DNA of 64,000 bases from Vesta saturnalis (taxonomy: Eukaryota > Arthropoda > Insecta > Coleoptera > Lampyridae): the NCBI GenBank assembly GCA_036346205.1, contig JARFJB010000102.1, forward strand, positions 1,698,501-1,762,500. The letters are read 5' to 3'. The notes under the pieces were generated by a model. The model ran no database searches. It was not told the origin of the DNA and saw only the letters and a program-made list of their open reading frames with translations. The translations under genes were made by a program, and so were the position numbers. Position 1 is the first letter of the stretch. Each line of letters begins with the position of its first letter. Shown in pieces: positions 1-12,297 of the stretch.

Positions 1-713
<713 letters not shown>

Positions 714-839
714 GGAATACAAAGATAATTGGACGGTTCAAGGGAACCTTTACATGGGTTCCAAGGCACCAAATTTTCCCGCAATTAAGACTATTAAATT
801 AAACCTACACCTGCGGATGTGCATACATTTTTAGAGCTT

Positions 840-1701
840 GTTTCGGGTACTAAGAAAAGCTGTTTCATCACAATTAAAAATACGTCTACCGCCGTCAAAA
901 ACATTATTTACGAAAAGTATTTAGAATTCTAAAATTTTACGCATATCGAAAGCTAACGTTAAAATGTCCGTGGCAATTTAGATTACATAATAGTTATTTG
1001 TTTCATTAGTAAAAAAATTTCGGGATGAGGAATAAAGTTGCTGGAAAAAGGGAAGCGGAGTCCAGCAATCTTCCGAGTCCAGAAAATGCGTTTTTTTATG
1101 AAACATACAATTTTTTCCAGTCACTTTTATCTTTATATTCAGTCATTTATTTGCAGGTTTTACTGATTTTGTACAAAATGAGTATTATTCTACTTTTTAA
1201 TGAAAAGAAAATTTACCGTGTAGTTTTTAATTAATATTCATTGGATTTTACCTTATAAATTCAATTCATGTTAGTGAAATAATGTGAAGATAGATGGTGC
1301 CACCGGCGGGCTCCAATGATTGGAGATGATGTGTGGTGTATCCTGATAATTTCAGTAAGACAACCCCATTGTCGCTGGCTAATTATAAGGTATCAAATTC
1401 CTGGAGTGGGTAGTATGGTTATCTAGCAATAACAAAACTTTATTTTCTTGAGAACAGTTGACAGTACCGATAAAGTGTTTCACCCACTCCGGAAAAAGGT
1501 GTGCGTTAATGTAACATGTTTGAGAGATTTGATTTCATTTGTCATACGGTTATGTTTATAGATGTTCACGGGAGGAACACAATTGCTTGTAGTGTTGACA
1601 CAACATACGACTGCAGTTTTAACACCACGTTCTCAACTGGAAACGCCTCCTACTTGACAGTTTCCTCTTTTGTACTATGGAAAATCAACTTTCATTGACA
1701 T
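840..1701. other. AT-rich stretch without recognised genes
   Basis: Short open frames at 1025-1234 and 1516-1698 show no recognisable motif and are probably chance. A locally GC-richer patch (about 1290-1500) has no repeat partner in this window. Confidence 0.5.
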
Positions 1702-1702
1702 T

Positions 1703-2781
1703 ACAAAAGGTATAGAAAAATATTTTCGGTTTTTTGTCACGAGGTGGTGTTGATGATAGTATGGCCTAAAACAGTAGTCTTTGAATGTCAAATGAATGCG
1801 CGCTTGACAGCTGATATTCCAGGTTACATTTTTTATGGACAGTGTTGTTTTTCGTCGTTTGTGTTAAACGTTATAAACATGTGAAAATGAGTGAAATTTC
1901 CGAAGAAATCCGCTTTTATACTATTTTACTATGAAAAAGGCAAATCTGGTGCAAAAACATGCGGGAAGTCTGTGCTCTAGCGGACCATGCCGTACAACTT
2001 TGGTTGTAACCGTTCTGGAAATTTCGATGTGAAAGATGCACCTCTCTGGCCGGCCATTCACTGAAAAAGTCGATGAAATTCTGCAACTGGTTTAATTAGA
2101 CCGGCATGTAAGCACTCAAGACATCGCAGATGCACTAAATATCAATTATAAAACAGTTTGGAATCATTTAAAAAAGGCGGACTACTCAAAAACACTCGAT
2201 ATTTGGGTGCCACACGATTTAACGCAAAACAATTTAATAGATCGAATTTCCATCAGTGAAATGTTACAATGAACTCAACTCATTTCTCAAGCAATTTGTA
2301 ACGGGCGATTAAAAATGGATACGATACGAGAGATAAAAACACTAAAGGTCGTGGACAATTGCCGGTGAACGGTCACAAGCGACTTCGTAGCCTAGACTGA
2401 CTACTAAGAAGGTTATGCTGTGCGTGTGATGGGATTGGAAGGTGTTTGAAGCTTGCCAAACTATTGATTCGGCTTTCTACTATGACAACGCCAGGCCACA
2501 CCCATATTTGATGACTCGCCAAAAACTGACCGCGTCCACCGTATAGTCGGGACCTTTCGCTGTTCGACTACCATTTGTTTCGGTCTTTGCATAACTTCCT
2601 TGATGGAAAAATTTCGCCAGTAAACAACAGAACTTCTACACCGAGGAATTATGAAATTACCCAAAAATGACAAAAGATAATAATGGGCAATATGTCCTTG
2701 ATTAAAATTGATTTTCAATAAAAAAAAATGTTATCCAAAGATTTGCAAAAAAACGAAAATACTTTTTCCTTAACCTTATTT
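1703..2781 (+). pseudogene. mariner (mellifera-type) transposon, deleted and frameshifted
   Basis: Plus-strand translation in changing frames gives consecutive mariner transposase blocks: the linker GRP region (about 2040-2090), the second helix-turn-helix (DIADALNINYKTVWNHLKKA, 2120-2180), the WVPHDLTQNNLIDRISI block (2205-2255), then DNARPHPYLMTRQKL near 2481-2530, which contains the second catalytic Asp, and C-terminal pieces matching YHLFRSL..LDGK and a WNYPKN-like end (2570-2680). Degenerate terminal inverted repeats are visible: AAAAATATTTTCGGTTTTTT at about 1716 and its counterpart at about 2749-2781. The span of about 1.08 kb is shorter than the usual 1.3 kb, so parts are missing, and in-frame stops and shifts are many. 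It is a dead copy. Confidence 0.85.
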
Positions 2782-2991
2782 ATAATCAAAACTGTAAAAC
2801 GATGCTCATTTTTTATATTAAATGCAGATAGTCTAACCAACGCAACCTTCTCTGGTTGTCTGAGTGACAGGTAAGAGTGGCGTTTCATGAAATTATAATA
2901 TCATGCTTTGCCAGCCATGCCCTTCTCTACATTAAAATTATGAGGAAGTTGACTTTGATTGCTAATTAGAAAGCAAGAAGATGAATATCAC

Positions 2992-3213
2992 TTATCTTTC
3001 TTCTAACTGGGCCAATTTTTCCACAATTTTCGGAGACAATGTGGACAAGTGACCATGATGTTGTATTTCATTATTGACTTTTTTATTAAGGCGTTTCAAA
3101 TGTTCCCGGAAAGTTAGTTTGGAAATATTACAGCGTGTACAAACATTCATGAAACCCATATTTGTCTTGCTGAAATCCTTCCTGAGGCCGCTAGTTATGT
3201 TTTCGTTTCTCAT
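2992..3213 (-). pseudogene. Possible helix-turn-helix (pogo/psq-like) fragment
   Basis: A 73-codon open frame, Lys-rich, containing CNISKLTFREHLKRLNKK. This resembles the psq-type DNA-binding helix at the N-terminus of pogo-like transposases, where a TLxxHLK-like recognition helix is common. No downstream DDE domain is seen nearby. The family assignment is an inference from weak resemblance, and the frame could be chance. Confidence 0.25.
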
Positions 3214-3229
3214 CAGAGGACATCATTTC

Positions 3230-4140
3230 TCTTCAATAACGTACTGAAACAAAACACTTCTGGATATATCTATAACGTTTCACAATTTTCAGTCTTATGG
3301 TGAGTAGTTCGGCAAATCGTACCACGTACGATTTGATCCACCGTGTCCAACTGTCAGTTTTCTATTATTAATGTAAGTTTAATTACAAATTCAACGTCTT
3401 GAAACAATTTGCATTTGTACCTTATTTCTAACAGTTTCTTGTGTAAAAATATTGGCTTGGTTCAACTCACCGTTTTATAACAAACTCTTGCACGTGGACG
3501 GCGAAAATTATAGGTTATGGTACTGTTTTCACAAGTAGACAGTTACTTCAAAACAATTATATTGACGGTTAATATACCAACTGCTCTAAGCTAGGCAGTA
3601 CGCAATCTTCGCATTTGTGCAACAGATGGTACCAGGTGTGTTTCTTGATCAGAAAAATAGCGATGGTGCGATTTAATAAGCGGTACAATGTACCAGATTG
3701 TACCATCCATTCAATTTATGCAAGTGCAAGTATCAACAACAAAAAAGGACGTGACATTTTTAGGTTATGTTAGCTGATGTGACCTAGTTGTGATGATAAT
3801 GCAAAAATTGTCAAGTAAAAACAACTCACTCGCGATTGTAAACAGTTACATGACGAACAATTAAAAAATCTGCTCAAAATCCAGTAAACGTCACAAAAGT
3901 GACACTTTTATGACTAAATGTCACAGGTAAAAGTTGTACTTCTCGGGCATGGAGTAAAAGTTTCACTTTTGCGTCTAGACATGTTTACTTTTACCAATTT
4001 GCTTATTTAATGAGCGTTGTTATGGTTTCATTACTTGCAGAACTTCCTGATTACTATATTCTTTTACCTGCCAATTAGTTTTTCTCTTTCCTTTCGATTT
4101 TTAACAATTATTTTTAATTTATCTGATTACGTTTTCGGAT
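3230..4140. other. AT-rich stretch without recognised genes
   Basis: No coding or mobile-element signature found. Short local inverted motifs (for example around 3310-3340, ATCGTACCACGTACGAT) are too small to interpret. Confidence 0.5.
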
Positions 4141-4284
4141 AAAATAGTATATGTTATTCGGAGTAAGAGTGTGTTTATGTGGCTCAGCTGAATAATTATT
4201 TGCCCCACTTCGTTCGGCAAAATAAACATTCAGCTTCGCCACATAAACCATCGCTTTTACTCCTCTAATATAATATACTATTTT
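4141..4284. repeat. Long imperfect hairpin (foldback element)
   Basis: The two halves are near reverse complements: AAAATAGTATATGTTATTC on the left pairs with the block ending ATATAATATACTATTTT on the right, and GTTTATGTGGCTCAGCTGAA pairs with TTCAGCTTCGCCACATAAAC. Arms are about 65 nt around a short centre containing TTTGCC/GGCAAA. The right flank ends ACCACCCTGTA at about 4301-4311, a terminus type seen on other elements here. A foldback MITE relic is the simplest reading. Confidence 0.7.
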
Positions 4285-4311
4285 GAAGTGTGGAATTTGG
4301 ACCACCCTGTA

Positions 4312-5500
4312 CTACTAATTTCATATAATCTTAAACTAACAGTCGAATAAATGAAACGGGAAGAATTTCCTTAAATTTAAAGTAGGTCTATATTTTTTAT
4401 GCCTTTAAACTGACCGAAGTCATATTGTAATCTTTTACAACATTTAGGACATACTTTTTATCCTAATGGTGTTCTGATAAAGATGTAAAGCATAGGAGCG
4501 GGGTATAACAAGGGTTAAAAACGAGGACATCTGCCGTCTAGACCTAATTATTGATATTAACAATGGTTTTCCATTACGAACCGTCGCCGCGCTGCCACTT
4601 TCTACCATACTTTTCCACGTCTCTTAAAATACCAAATGCTATTCCTTACTTGTGCCGTTTTTTAAAATTTATGATCGCATTTAAACGTTAACAAAGACAA
4701 TTTGTCATGAATGTCATTAGACAGTGTACAATAATTAATTATTGCTTTTTGCATCCCTTAGCTTTTTGTTTTGGCAGCTGTTGTTTAATTTACGACTCGA
4801 TTTTCTGCAAAGAGCCTCTTCAACTAAATAGAAAAGCAGTTTAATTTAATTTAATTCCGCTGTAGCAAATGATTGGGTTGATTCATCCATAAATTCCCTT
4901 TCTACTTGGATCGTACCTTTTTAGTGTACCTTCTTAATAAAATAACTATTTGTGCATTACGAGCGACAATTACTTACACTTTACATTCGAAACATTTTGT
5001 ATACAATTGTCTAAAAGGTTAAAATAATAACAATTATTTGTACATATTAGATTGTTACAATTATTATTAATTTTGCCACCACACTTTAGATCTAATGTAC
5101 AGGGTGTTGATAAAATGTACTTAAGTTGTGACTTGTTTTCTAAGAAAAAAAATAGGAATAAACAACAATACAACAATCACAAACAACGGTTAACTTTGAC
5201 CTGCCTTTTATTCAAAGGGTATGGTTTTGCAATTGAAACTGTAAGGTAGTTTACATTTGTTTATTATTTACACCTAAAACTTAATGCAATGCAATATATT
5301 ACATTTTATCTTCTCGTTCTTCTTCATTACGTCAAATTATCGAAGAAGTGATCGAATACAACTCTCCAACCTTTCTTTGTTTTGTAGATCTAAAAAGTAA
5401 TGTGACCGAGTAAGGTTGCACGACGTAATACACTTGCTAAAATAGTCCCAAAACAAAAATAATTAGAATAATACAAGAAATAGATGTATACACCAGGACC
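4312..5500. other. AT-rich stretch without recognised genes
   Basis: Contains only short chance open frames. A TACAGGGTGTTGATAAAATG motif at about 5098 resembles transposon termini elsewhere in the window, but I could not find its partner with confidence. Confidence 0.45.
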
Positions 5501-5539
5501 TTTATAAGGTGGAAGGAGTAAGATAAGGAGACTCGTTGA

Positions 5540-6000
5540 TTCCGACATAATAATGGACAAACTAATAAAAAGCATCGACAATCTCCAAGGGCACAGCTTA
5601 AATGTTTTTTAAGCTGTGTCAAGGGTGTAATAGGAAATAGCCAAATACGGATAGTGTGCTTTGAAAACGGTTCAATATTACTCGCCAATACAGAGAAGGA
5701 TCAACGCCTCCTATACAATTTCACCAAAACTTACGATATGGAGGTATCAACCACAAAAATACAATCAATGGTGATAGCTAAAGAGCCCATTCGATACAAA
5801 TTTGTAGTAGAAGAGAAAATCATTGAAAAAGTATCCAATTTCCAACACCTATAGTGACCGAAACCTGTACAAAGAAGTGAGGCAGCAGGTCTTAAAAGGG
5901 GCCAAAATAGTGAGCTACCTTAGGAACATAAAGAAAAATAAACATTTCCTTACACGAAGTAATGTTATTAAGAGTTTGCTGAACAAATAGAATGGAGTCA
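5540..6000 (+). pseudogene. LINE reverse-transcriptase fragment with lost catalytic motif
   Basis: Plus-strand reading gives IMDKLIKSIDNLQGHSLN, then after a frame change NSQIRIVCFENGSILLANTE, KDQRLLYNF, MEVSTTKIQSMVIAKEPI and a cysteine-free end LYKEVRQQVLKGAKIVSYLR. This matches the palm-to-thumb order of insect RTE/CR1-type endonuclease-reverse transcriptases, where the motif is normally YADDA, followed by the N-K-T-K stretch and the thumb. Here the YADD position reads CFENG, so both catalytic Asp residues are gone. It is flanked by non-coding DNA on both sides and is a dead fragment. Confidence 0.6.
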
Positions 6001-6991
6001 AATTCTGCGTTTCTTCTTGTACAATTAATTATTAAATCTTGTTGCTAGATTGGGAGGGGGGGGGGGAGTAATACGTGAAGTGTATAATAGATGTGATTGA
6101 AAATTTAAATTAAAATGAAAAGATACCAAAACATGTCTTTCTTATGCATGTAGCATGTAGCACGTAGCATTAGCTTTATTAATTGATGTCCACAAACATT
6201 TTGTTTTGTTTCCTTTAGCTAAGCGTTAAATTAATTTTAAGGCTTTCAAAGGAGAATTTTTATCAACAAAAGTTAAATTACCTATAAGGTCTTTACAAGT
6301 GTTTCTTCAAAGTTGATTGATTTCGATGTGTTCCTAAAAGGTACTTTAAAAACTATTTTAGCCGTTCTCTTTATGATATAGTTATTGCCCTACAAGAACG
6401 TTTATTAAAATGAATTATCTTGAAATAAGATCTCTACACTTTTTGAACAAAATGTGGTAAATATACACAGTGCTTTAAAATTATATGACAATAATTCACC
6501 AGCATATTGCTTATGCTGAAATAAAAAGTTATATAAGTATTAGATGGCAATTTTATAGGGTCTTGTGATACATGGTGTTGTAATTTAAGAAAAACAGTTT
6601 TTACATACTCGCATTAGATACTTTTTCAATTTTTGGTAGATATCAACTGCAGTGTTTCTTAGACATGTTTTGTAACATTTTGATCAAAAATTAATTGGCC
6701 ATTTTATTGAACGTACCTTATCTCCACTACAAGTATTTGGTGCGGTAGAGTTTTTAAGTAAAAACTGTGTTCTTTGAAATTACGCCACCCTGTATCTGTA
6801 CAACCAATATACTACGCTAATATTTCTTTTTATTTTGACTTACACATTATGCTTATAACGTATTTCTCTGCAGTTTTGAAACGCTCCGTATTGAAAGAGG
6901 TATTTTAGACTTTTTTATTGCCTCACAAAAAACTATAAAGCAAACTTGCTTAAAATTTAGGATCTTTGAAGGTTCCTCTACTTTTTGCCTT
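6001..6991. other. AT-rich stretch without recognised genes
   Basis: No coding signature. A G-run (about 6053-6067) and an ACCCTGTA terminus-like motif at about 6788 are the only notable points. Confidence 0.45.
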
Positions 6992-7411
6992 AAAGTCGAC
7001 AATTTTTGTGATTTTCTCAAGGGTTACTATTTTAACCTTTCTGGATTAATTACCTTCCATCCTACGTATACATATTCAGGTATAGAAGGTTACACAATCG
7101 CTGTTTTTTAACTATCGCCAAGATCGGCCATAACGTGGCTGTGTGTTGTGTGTTGTGTGTTTGTGTTGTGTGTGATTGGCGTGTTGTTCGTGTGTGCTTG
7201 TGTGTGCGTGTGCGTGATGCGTTGCGTGTGCGTGCTGTGTTGCGTGTGTGGTTGTGTGTTGTGTCGTTGTTCGTGTGCTGTGTGCTGTGTGCGTTGGTGC
7301 TGTGTGCGTGTGTCGTGTGCGTGTGTGCGTGTTGTGACTGTGTGGTGTTGCTGGTGCTGTGCTGTGTATGTGCTGTGTGTGTGCTGATGTGTGTAATGCG
7401 TGTGTGTGTTC

Positions 7412-7442
<31 letters not shown>

Positions 7443-9275
7443 TCGTGTGTGCGTTGCGTGTGCTGTATGTGCATGTGCGTGTAGTGCGTGTGTGCGTGTG
7501 TGTGTGTGTGTGTGCGTGTGTGTGCGTGTAGCGTGCGTGTGTGTGTGTGCGTGTGTGTGTGTGTGGTGTTGTGGTGTGGTGCTTGTGCGTGTGCGTGTGT
7601 GTGTGCGTGTGTGTGTGTGTATTGCGTGTGGTGTGCTGTGTGTGCGTGTGGTGTCGTGTGTCGTGTGTATGTGTGTGTCGTGCGTCATACTGTGTGTGTC
7701 CGTGTGCTTGTGTGTATTGTATGTATGTTTGTTTGTGTGCGTGTCGTGCTTATAAGTGCGTGTGCTTTGTCGTGTTGTTTTCGTGTTGTGTGTGTGTGTG
7801 TGTGTGTGTGCGTTTGAGTGCGTGTGCGTGTGTGTGTGTTGCTGTGTGTGCGTGTGTTGCTGTGTGTGTGCGTGTGTGCTGTGTTTGCGTGTGTGTGCGT
7901 GTGTGTGTTGCGTATGTGCTTGTGTCGTTGCGTACGTGCTGTGTGTGTGCCTGTGTGTGTGTGCGTCTGTGCGTGTGTGCGTGGTTTTGCGTTGCGTTTG
8001 TCATGTGCATGTGTCGTGGTGCGTATTGTGCGTGTCCGTGTCTGTGTTGTGCGCTGTGTGTCGTGTGCGCGTGTGCGTGTTGTGTTATGCGTGTGGACTG
8101 TGGTGCGTGCGTGTTGTGTGTGTGTGTTGTCTTGCGTCTGTGCGTGTGTGTGTCTGTGTGTGCTTATGTGTGCGTGTGCTGTATGTCGTGTGAGTTGCGT
8201 GTGTGTGCGTGTGCGTTTGCGTGAGCGTGCATGTGCGTGTGCTGTGTCCTTGTCCGTGTATGTGTGTCCGCGTCCGTGTGCTTGTGCTGCGCTGTTGATT
8301 GTGTGCCGTTCGTGCGTGTGTGAATGTATGCTACTATGCACGATAACTTGAGAACGATAAAACCTTGTACTTGAAATTTAGTATTTAAGCTTGCTTGTAT
8401 TTCTCTTGATTGTGGGTGAAATCCAGCAGCGAAGAGACAGTTTTGGTTCTATACAATATTTTGATACCGCACAAAAAAATTGCTACGGTAAGATTTAAGT
8501 GTTAGTTCATAATATTTCAATCAATCTGATATAGATATTGATGTTGTTTTTATAATGATGCCTAGATTCCTTATTAACGTATTAGAAAGTAGCATAATTA
8601 TCCTAAAAAATATTTCATTTCTTTTCATTTTCACGTTGTAGGTTGGAAGGTCGTGGGTTATTCCACACCAGATATGTTTAAATATCATTTTAATAAATTG
8701 GCTTGAGTGTTTTTTAAGTTATCATGGGTACAGATACATAGCTATAATGTTAAAAGATATCAATTTTGTTACAGAAAGACTTTAGTAATATGTTTGGCGC
8801 ATTAGCATATATTACTGTTTTTGTGTACATGGTGATTTAGTATGAAATGGTAACTGACAGCCAGGGTGAGTAGGTTGAAGTGAGTAAATAAGCAGTTGGT
8901 TCGCCGGAGATACAGGTAAAATCGCATATAGGGATGTTTACCTTAGACTTGGATGAATTCGGATTGTGATAGCTGGGGGGATGACCACTCGGGTATTTGT
9001 AGGGATGGTAGAGGAAAGGGGCTAGATCTGGATAAGGAACCCGAGTGAGCAAAACGCTACACGAGGGAGATACATAGATAATTACGGACATTGTAAAAAT
9101 ACCTCAGAGAAGGATCTCGACGTTTTGACACTTTTCATGATGACGACGAGTGCCAGGTATTTTCCGATCGTTATCCGAAAAACACTAAAACGTCAAAATA
9201 ACGGGAAGCAGCTTAATTGTTATTTCAATAGTACCTAGTAGTGGGATTACACAACTACATTTTTGAGAACGTTGT
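6992..9275 (+). mobile_element. GT-repeat-bearing element, copy 1
   Basis: This segment recurs in the same orientation at 10299-12297 and, in part, inverted at 62280-62640, so it is a dispersed repeat. Shared landmarks are AAAGTCGACAAT at the left edge, AACTATCGCCAAGATCGGCC just before the GT-rich core, ATGCTACTATGCACGATAAC just after it, and a right part ending CTACATTTTTGAGAACGTTG. No protein is recognisable outside the repeat core; the long frames across the core are only translations of GT/AC repeats. It is probably non-autonomous. Class is unknown. Confidence 0.7.
7136..8330. repeat. Expanded GTGCGTGT-type minisatellite inside copy 1
   Basis: About 1.2 kb of GT-rich sequence built from TGTG, TGCG and TGTTGTG blocks. 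It sits exactly where the sister copies carry GT-rich tracts of other lengths (about 860 bp in copy 2, under 100 bp in the third), so it expanded in place. Confidence 0.9.
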
Positions 9276-9289
9276 GGCCCTAAAAAGTA

Positions 9290-9440
9290 CCGATTTAAAG
9301 GAGGAAGGTTTTTAATGCCCCCGTAAATGCTCAAACTGCTGACCATCACTCTGTGCATTGCTGATACCTAGAAATTGCGATTTTAAATGTTTGTAAATTT
9401 ATTCACCAGAATAAAATCACCCTTTTTGAAATTACTACGG
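9290..9440 (-). pseudogene. Inverted C-terminal transposase scrap (left inverted repeat)
   Basis: Minus-strand reading of about 9300-9365 ends DGQQFEHLRGH followed by a stop, matching the typical EHLL-like C-terminus of the insect Tc1/mariner-type transposase found just downstream in the opposite orientation. This placement mirrors the long-TIR design of the element at 59367-62238, where the left repeat carries an inverted copy of the gene's 3' end. Confidence 0.4.
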
Positions 9441-9643
9441 GCAAGTAAGCAATGCTAAAAGTTATACGAAGGGCCTATATTTTGTTTGTTTAAATGCCAT
9501 ATTCACTATGGATATATACGAAAGACACAATTAATAGAAGCATGCAATTGAAACAGATACCTAAACAAAACATACATAATCCTCAAATTGTCAATAGTTG
9601 TCAATACTTTCGCGTTACTTTGAGCAATTTCTGTGCTTTCAAA

Positions 9644-10298
9644 ATGCGTTTTACGAATAATAAAGCTGTTGATATGCTTGAATGTCTTCAGAATACCGCA
9701 GTAGCTAAAAGAGTTTACGCGGTTCGATATCCAAATCGGCGTCGTTGCAATGTAAGAGTTTTTCCCCGATTAGTGGCGAGCTTACGAGCCAATAGTAGTT
9801 TTCGGCCTACGTTTCAATGGCAAAGAATTGAAAGAACACAAGAAAATATTAACCGTGTACTGGGCTATATTGAAGGAAATCCTCATGTTACCACAAGCTC
9901 TCATTATCCACTGAGTTGGGCATATCACGGACAACGGTTCAAAATATTTTGAAGGACCATAGGTAAGTTCTAATGGTGTTCGTTTAAAATTTTTTTAATT
10001 ACTTTAAGAATGCACCCATATCATGTTGTTTTGCATTAGGCCTTGAAAGAGGAAGATTTTTATCGAAGGTTAGACTATTGCCATTGGATGTTGGGCATGA
10101 TACGCGAAAATAGAGAATTTTATTTCAAATTCTTTGACCGATGAAGCCACCTTCAGTAGTGACGGAGAGTCAATCTGCACAATATGCATTATTGGTCTGC
10201 AGAAAATCCCCATTGGTTGCGTAAGTTCAGCGCCAAGAGTTGGAGTTTAAATGTGGTGTGGCATACTGGGAGGCAGAATTATTGGCTATTTTTCGAGC
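9644..10298 (+). pseudogene. Tc1/mariner-type transposase, 3'-truncated, with a mini-intron
   Basis: From the ATG at 9644 the frame reads MRFTNNKAVDMLECLQNTA and VYAVRYPNRRRC, the N-terminal helix-turn-helix entry typical of a widespread insect transposase group. A frameshift near 9895 leads to STELGISRTTVQNILKDHR. This is followed by GTAAGT...TTTAAG at 9963-10008 (46 bp), and the frame resumes MHPYHVVLH (then a stop) ALKEEDFYRRLDYCHWMLGM. Further blocks follow (NLHNMHYWSAENPHWLRK, then SLNVVWHTGRQ) with frame changes. The DSDEA-like region around the first catalytic Asp is damaged. The gene stops where GT-element copy 2 begins, so the second half of the catalytic domain is missing. Confidence 0.8.
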
Positions 10299-12297
10299 AA
10301 AGTCGACAATTCTTGTGATTTTCCAGTAGTTACTATTTTAACCTTTCTGGATTAATTACCTTCGATCCTGTATATATGCAGGTATAGAAGGTTACGCAAT
10401 CGTTTTTTTTAACTATCGCCAAGATCGGCCGTAATGTGCGTGTTTGTGTGTTCGTGTGTTTGTGTGTGTGTGCGTGGTGTGCGTGTGTGTGTGCGGGCGT
10501 GTGTGCGGTGCGAGTTTGTAGGTGTGAGTGGGTGTTATGTGTGTGTTGTGTGTGCATCTGTGGCTGTGCGCCTGTGCGTGTGTGCGTGTGGTGCGTGTGT
10601 GTGTGCGTGTGCTGTGTGCGTGTGTGGTGCTGTGTGTTGTGTTGTGTGTGTGTGCGTGAGTGCATGCGTGCGTCCGTGGGTGCTTGTGTATGCATGTATT
10701 TGTATGTGTTTGAGTGTGGTGGTGTGCGTATGCGTGTGCGTGTGTGGTGCATGCGTGTACGTGTGCGTGGCGCGTGCATGTGCGTGTGATTGTACGTGAG
10801 CATATGCGTGTGGGTGTTCGTGTGTTGTGTGTGTTGTGTGTGTGTGCGTGTGTGTGTGCGTGTGGTGTAGTGCGTTCGTCGTACATATGTGTGGTGAATG
10901 CGTGAGTGCATACATATGCGTGCGTCCGTGGGTGCTTGTTGCGTGTATGTATGTATGTGTTTGAGTGTTCGTGGTATGCGTGGTGCGTGGTGTGTGTGGT
11001 GTGCGTGTGCGTATGCGTGGCGCGTGCATGTGCGTGCGCGTGTGCGCGTGCGTGTGCGTGTGATTGTACGTGTGCATATGTGCGTATGGGTGTTCGTGTG
11101 CTTGTGTGTGTGTGTGTGTGTGTGTGGTGTTGGTGTGCGTGTCCGTGTGTGCTGCGTGCTGTGCGTGTGCGTGTGCGTGTACGTGAGCGTGTGCATGTGC
11201 GTGTGCGTGTCCTTGTCCGTGTATGTATGTCCGCGTCCGTGTGCTTGTGCGTGCGCGTGAGGTCGTGCTTGTGTGGCCGTGTTCGTGCGTGTGAGAATGT
11301 ATGCTACTATGCACGATAACTTTAGAACGATAAAACCTTCGTACTTGAAATTTACTATTTAAGCTTGCTTGTATTGCTCTTGATTTTGGGTGAAATCCAG
11401 CGGCGAAGAGACAATTTTGGTTGATCTCAATTGTTTTTGAAACTGCTGTTTATTCTAAAGTATTAAAAATACCGAGATATAGACCTTAAACGTATTTATT
11501 AATTATGTTCTATACAATTTTTTGATACCGCACAAAAATTCTACGGTAAAAATTTTCAATCGATCTGATATAGATATTGTTGTTGTTTTATAATGATGCC
11601 TAGATTCCTTATTAACGTATTAAATAGGAGCACAATTATCCTAAAAATATTTCATTTCTTTTAATTCGACACCAGATATGTTTAAATATCATTTTAATAA
11701 ATTGGGTTGAGTGTTTTTTAAGTTATCATGGGTACAGATACATAGCTATAATGTTAAAAGATATCAATTTTGTTACAAAAAGACTTTAGTAATATGTTTG
11801 GCTCATTAGCAAATATTACTGTTTTTGTATACATGGTGATTTAGTATAAAATGGTAACTAACAGCCAGGGTGAGTAGGTTTAAGTGAGTAAATAAGCAGT
11901 TGGTTCGCCGGAGATACAAGTAAAATCGCATATAGGGATGTTTACCTTAGACTTGGATGAATTCAGATAGTAATAGCTGGGGGGATGACCACTCGGGTAT
12001 TTGTAGGGATGGTAGAAGAAAGGGGCTAGATCTGGATAAGGAACCCGAGTGAGGAAAACGTACACAAATAGAGTAGTGCTACACGAGGGAGATTCATAGA
12101 TAATTACGGACATTGTAAAAATACCTCAGAGAAGGATCTCGACGTTTTGACACTTGTCATGATGACGACGAGTGCCAAGTATTTTCCGATCGTTATCCGA
12201 AAAACACTAAAACGTCAAAATAACGGGCATAAGCTTAGTTGTTATTTCAATAGTACCTAGTAGTGGGATTACACAACTACATTTTTGAAAACGTTGC
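10299..12297 (+). mobile_element. GT-repeat-bearing element, copy 2
   Basis: Direct repeat of 6992-9275 with the same left landmark (AAAGTCGACAAT) and the same right end (CTACATTTTTGAAAACGTTG). It carries segments absent from copy 1 (around 11420-11510) and lacks others, so the copies diverged by small indels. Its left edge interrupts the transposase pseudogene, giving the order of events: transposase first, this insertion later. Confidence 0.7.
10436..11295. repeat. GTGCGTGT-type minisatellite inside copy 2
   Basis: About 860 bp of GT-rich repeat, at the equivalent position to the tract in copy 1 but shorter and of different internal order. A roughly 250-bp larger repeat is visible inside it: GCGTCCGTGGGTGCTTGT recurs at about 10669 and 10921. 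Confidence 0.9.

Noticed and set aside
7062..8351. Long open frames of Cys/Val or His/Thr-rich protein across 7.1-8.4 kb on both strands
   Set aside because: They are translations of the GT/AC minisatellite, open in several frames at once, and recur in the sister tract at 10.4-11.3 kb.
10333..11319. His/Thr-rich 287- and 259-residue frames
   Set aside because: Simple-repeat translation of the second GT tract, not a gene.
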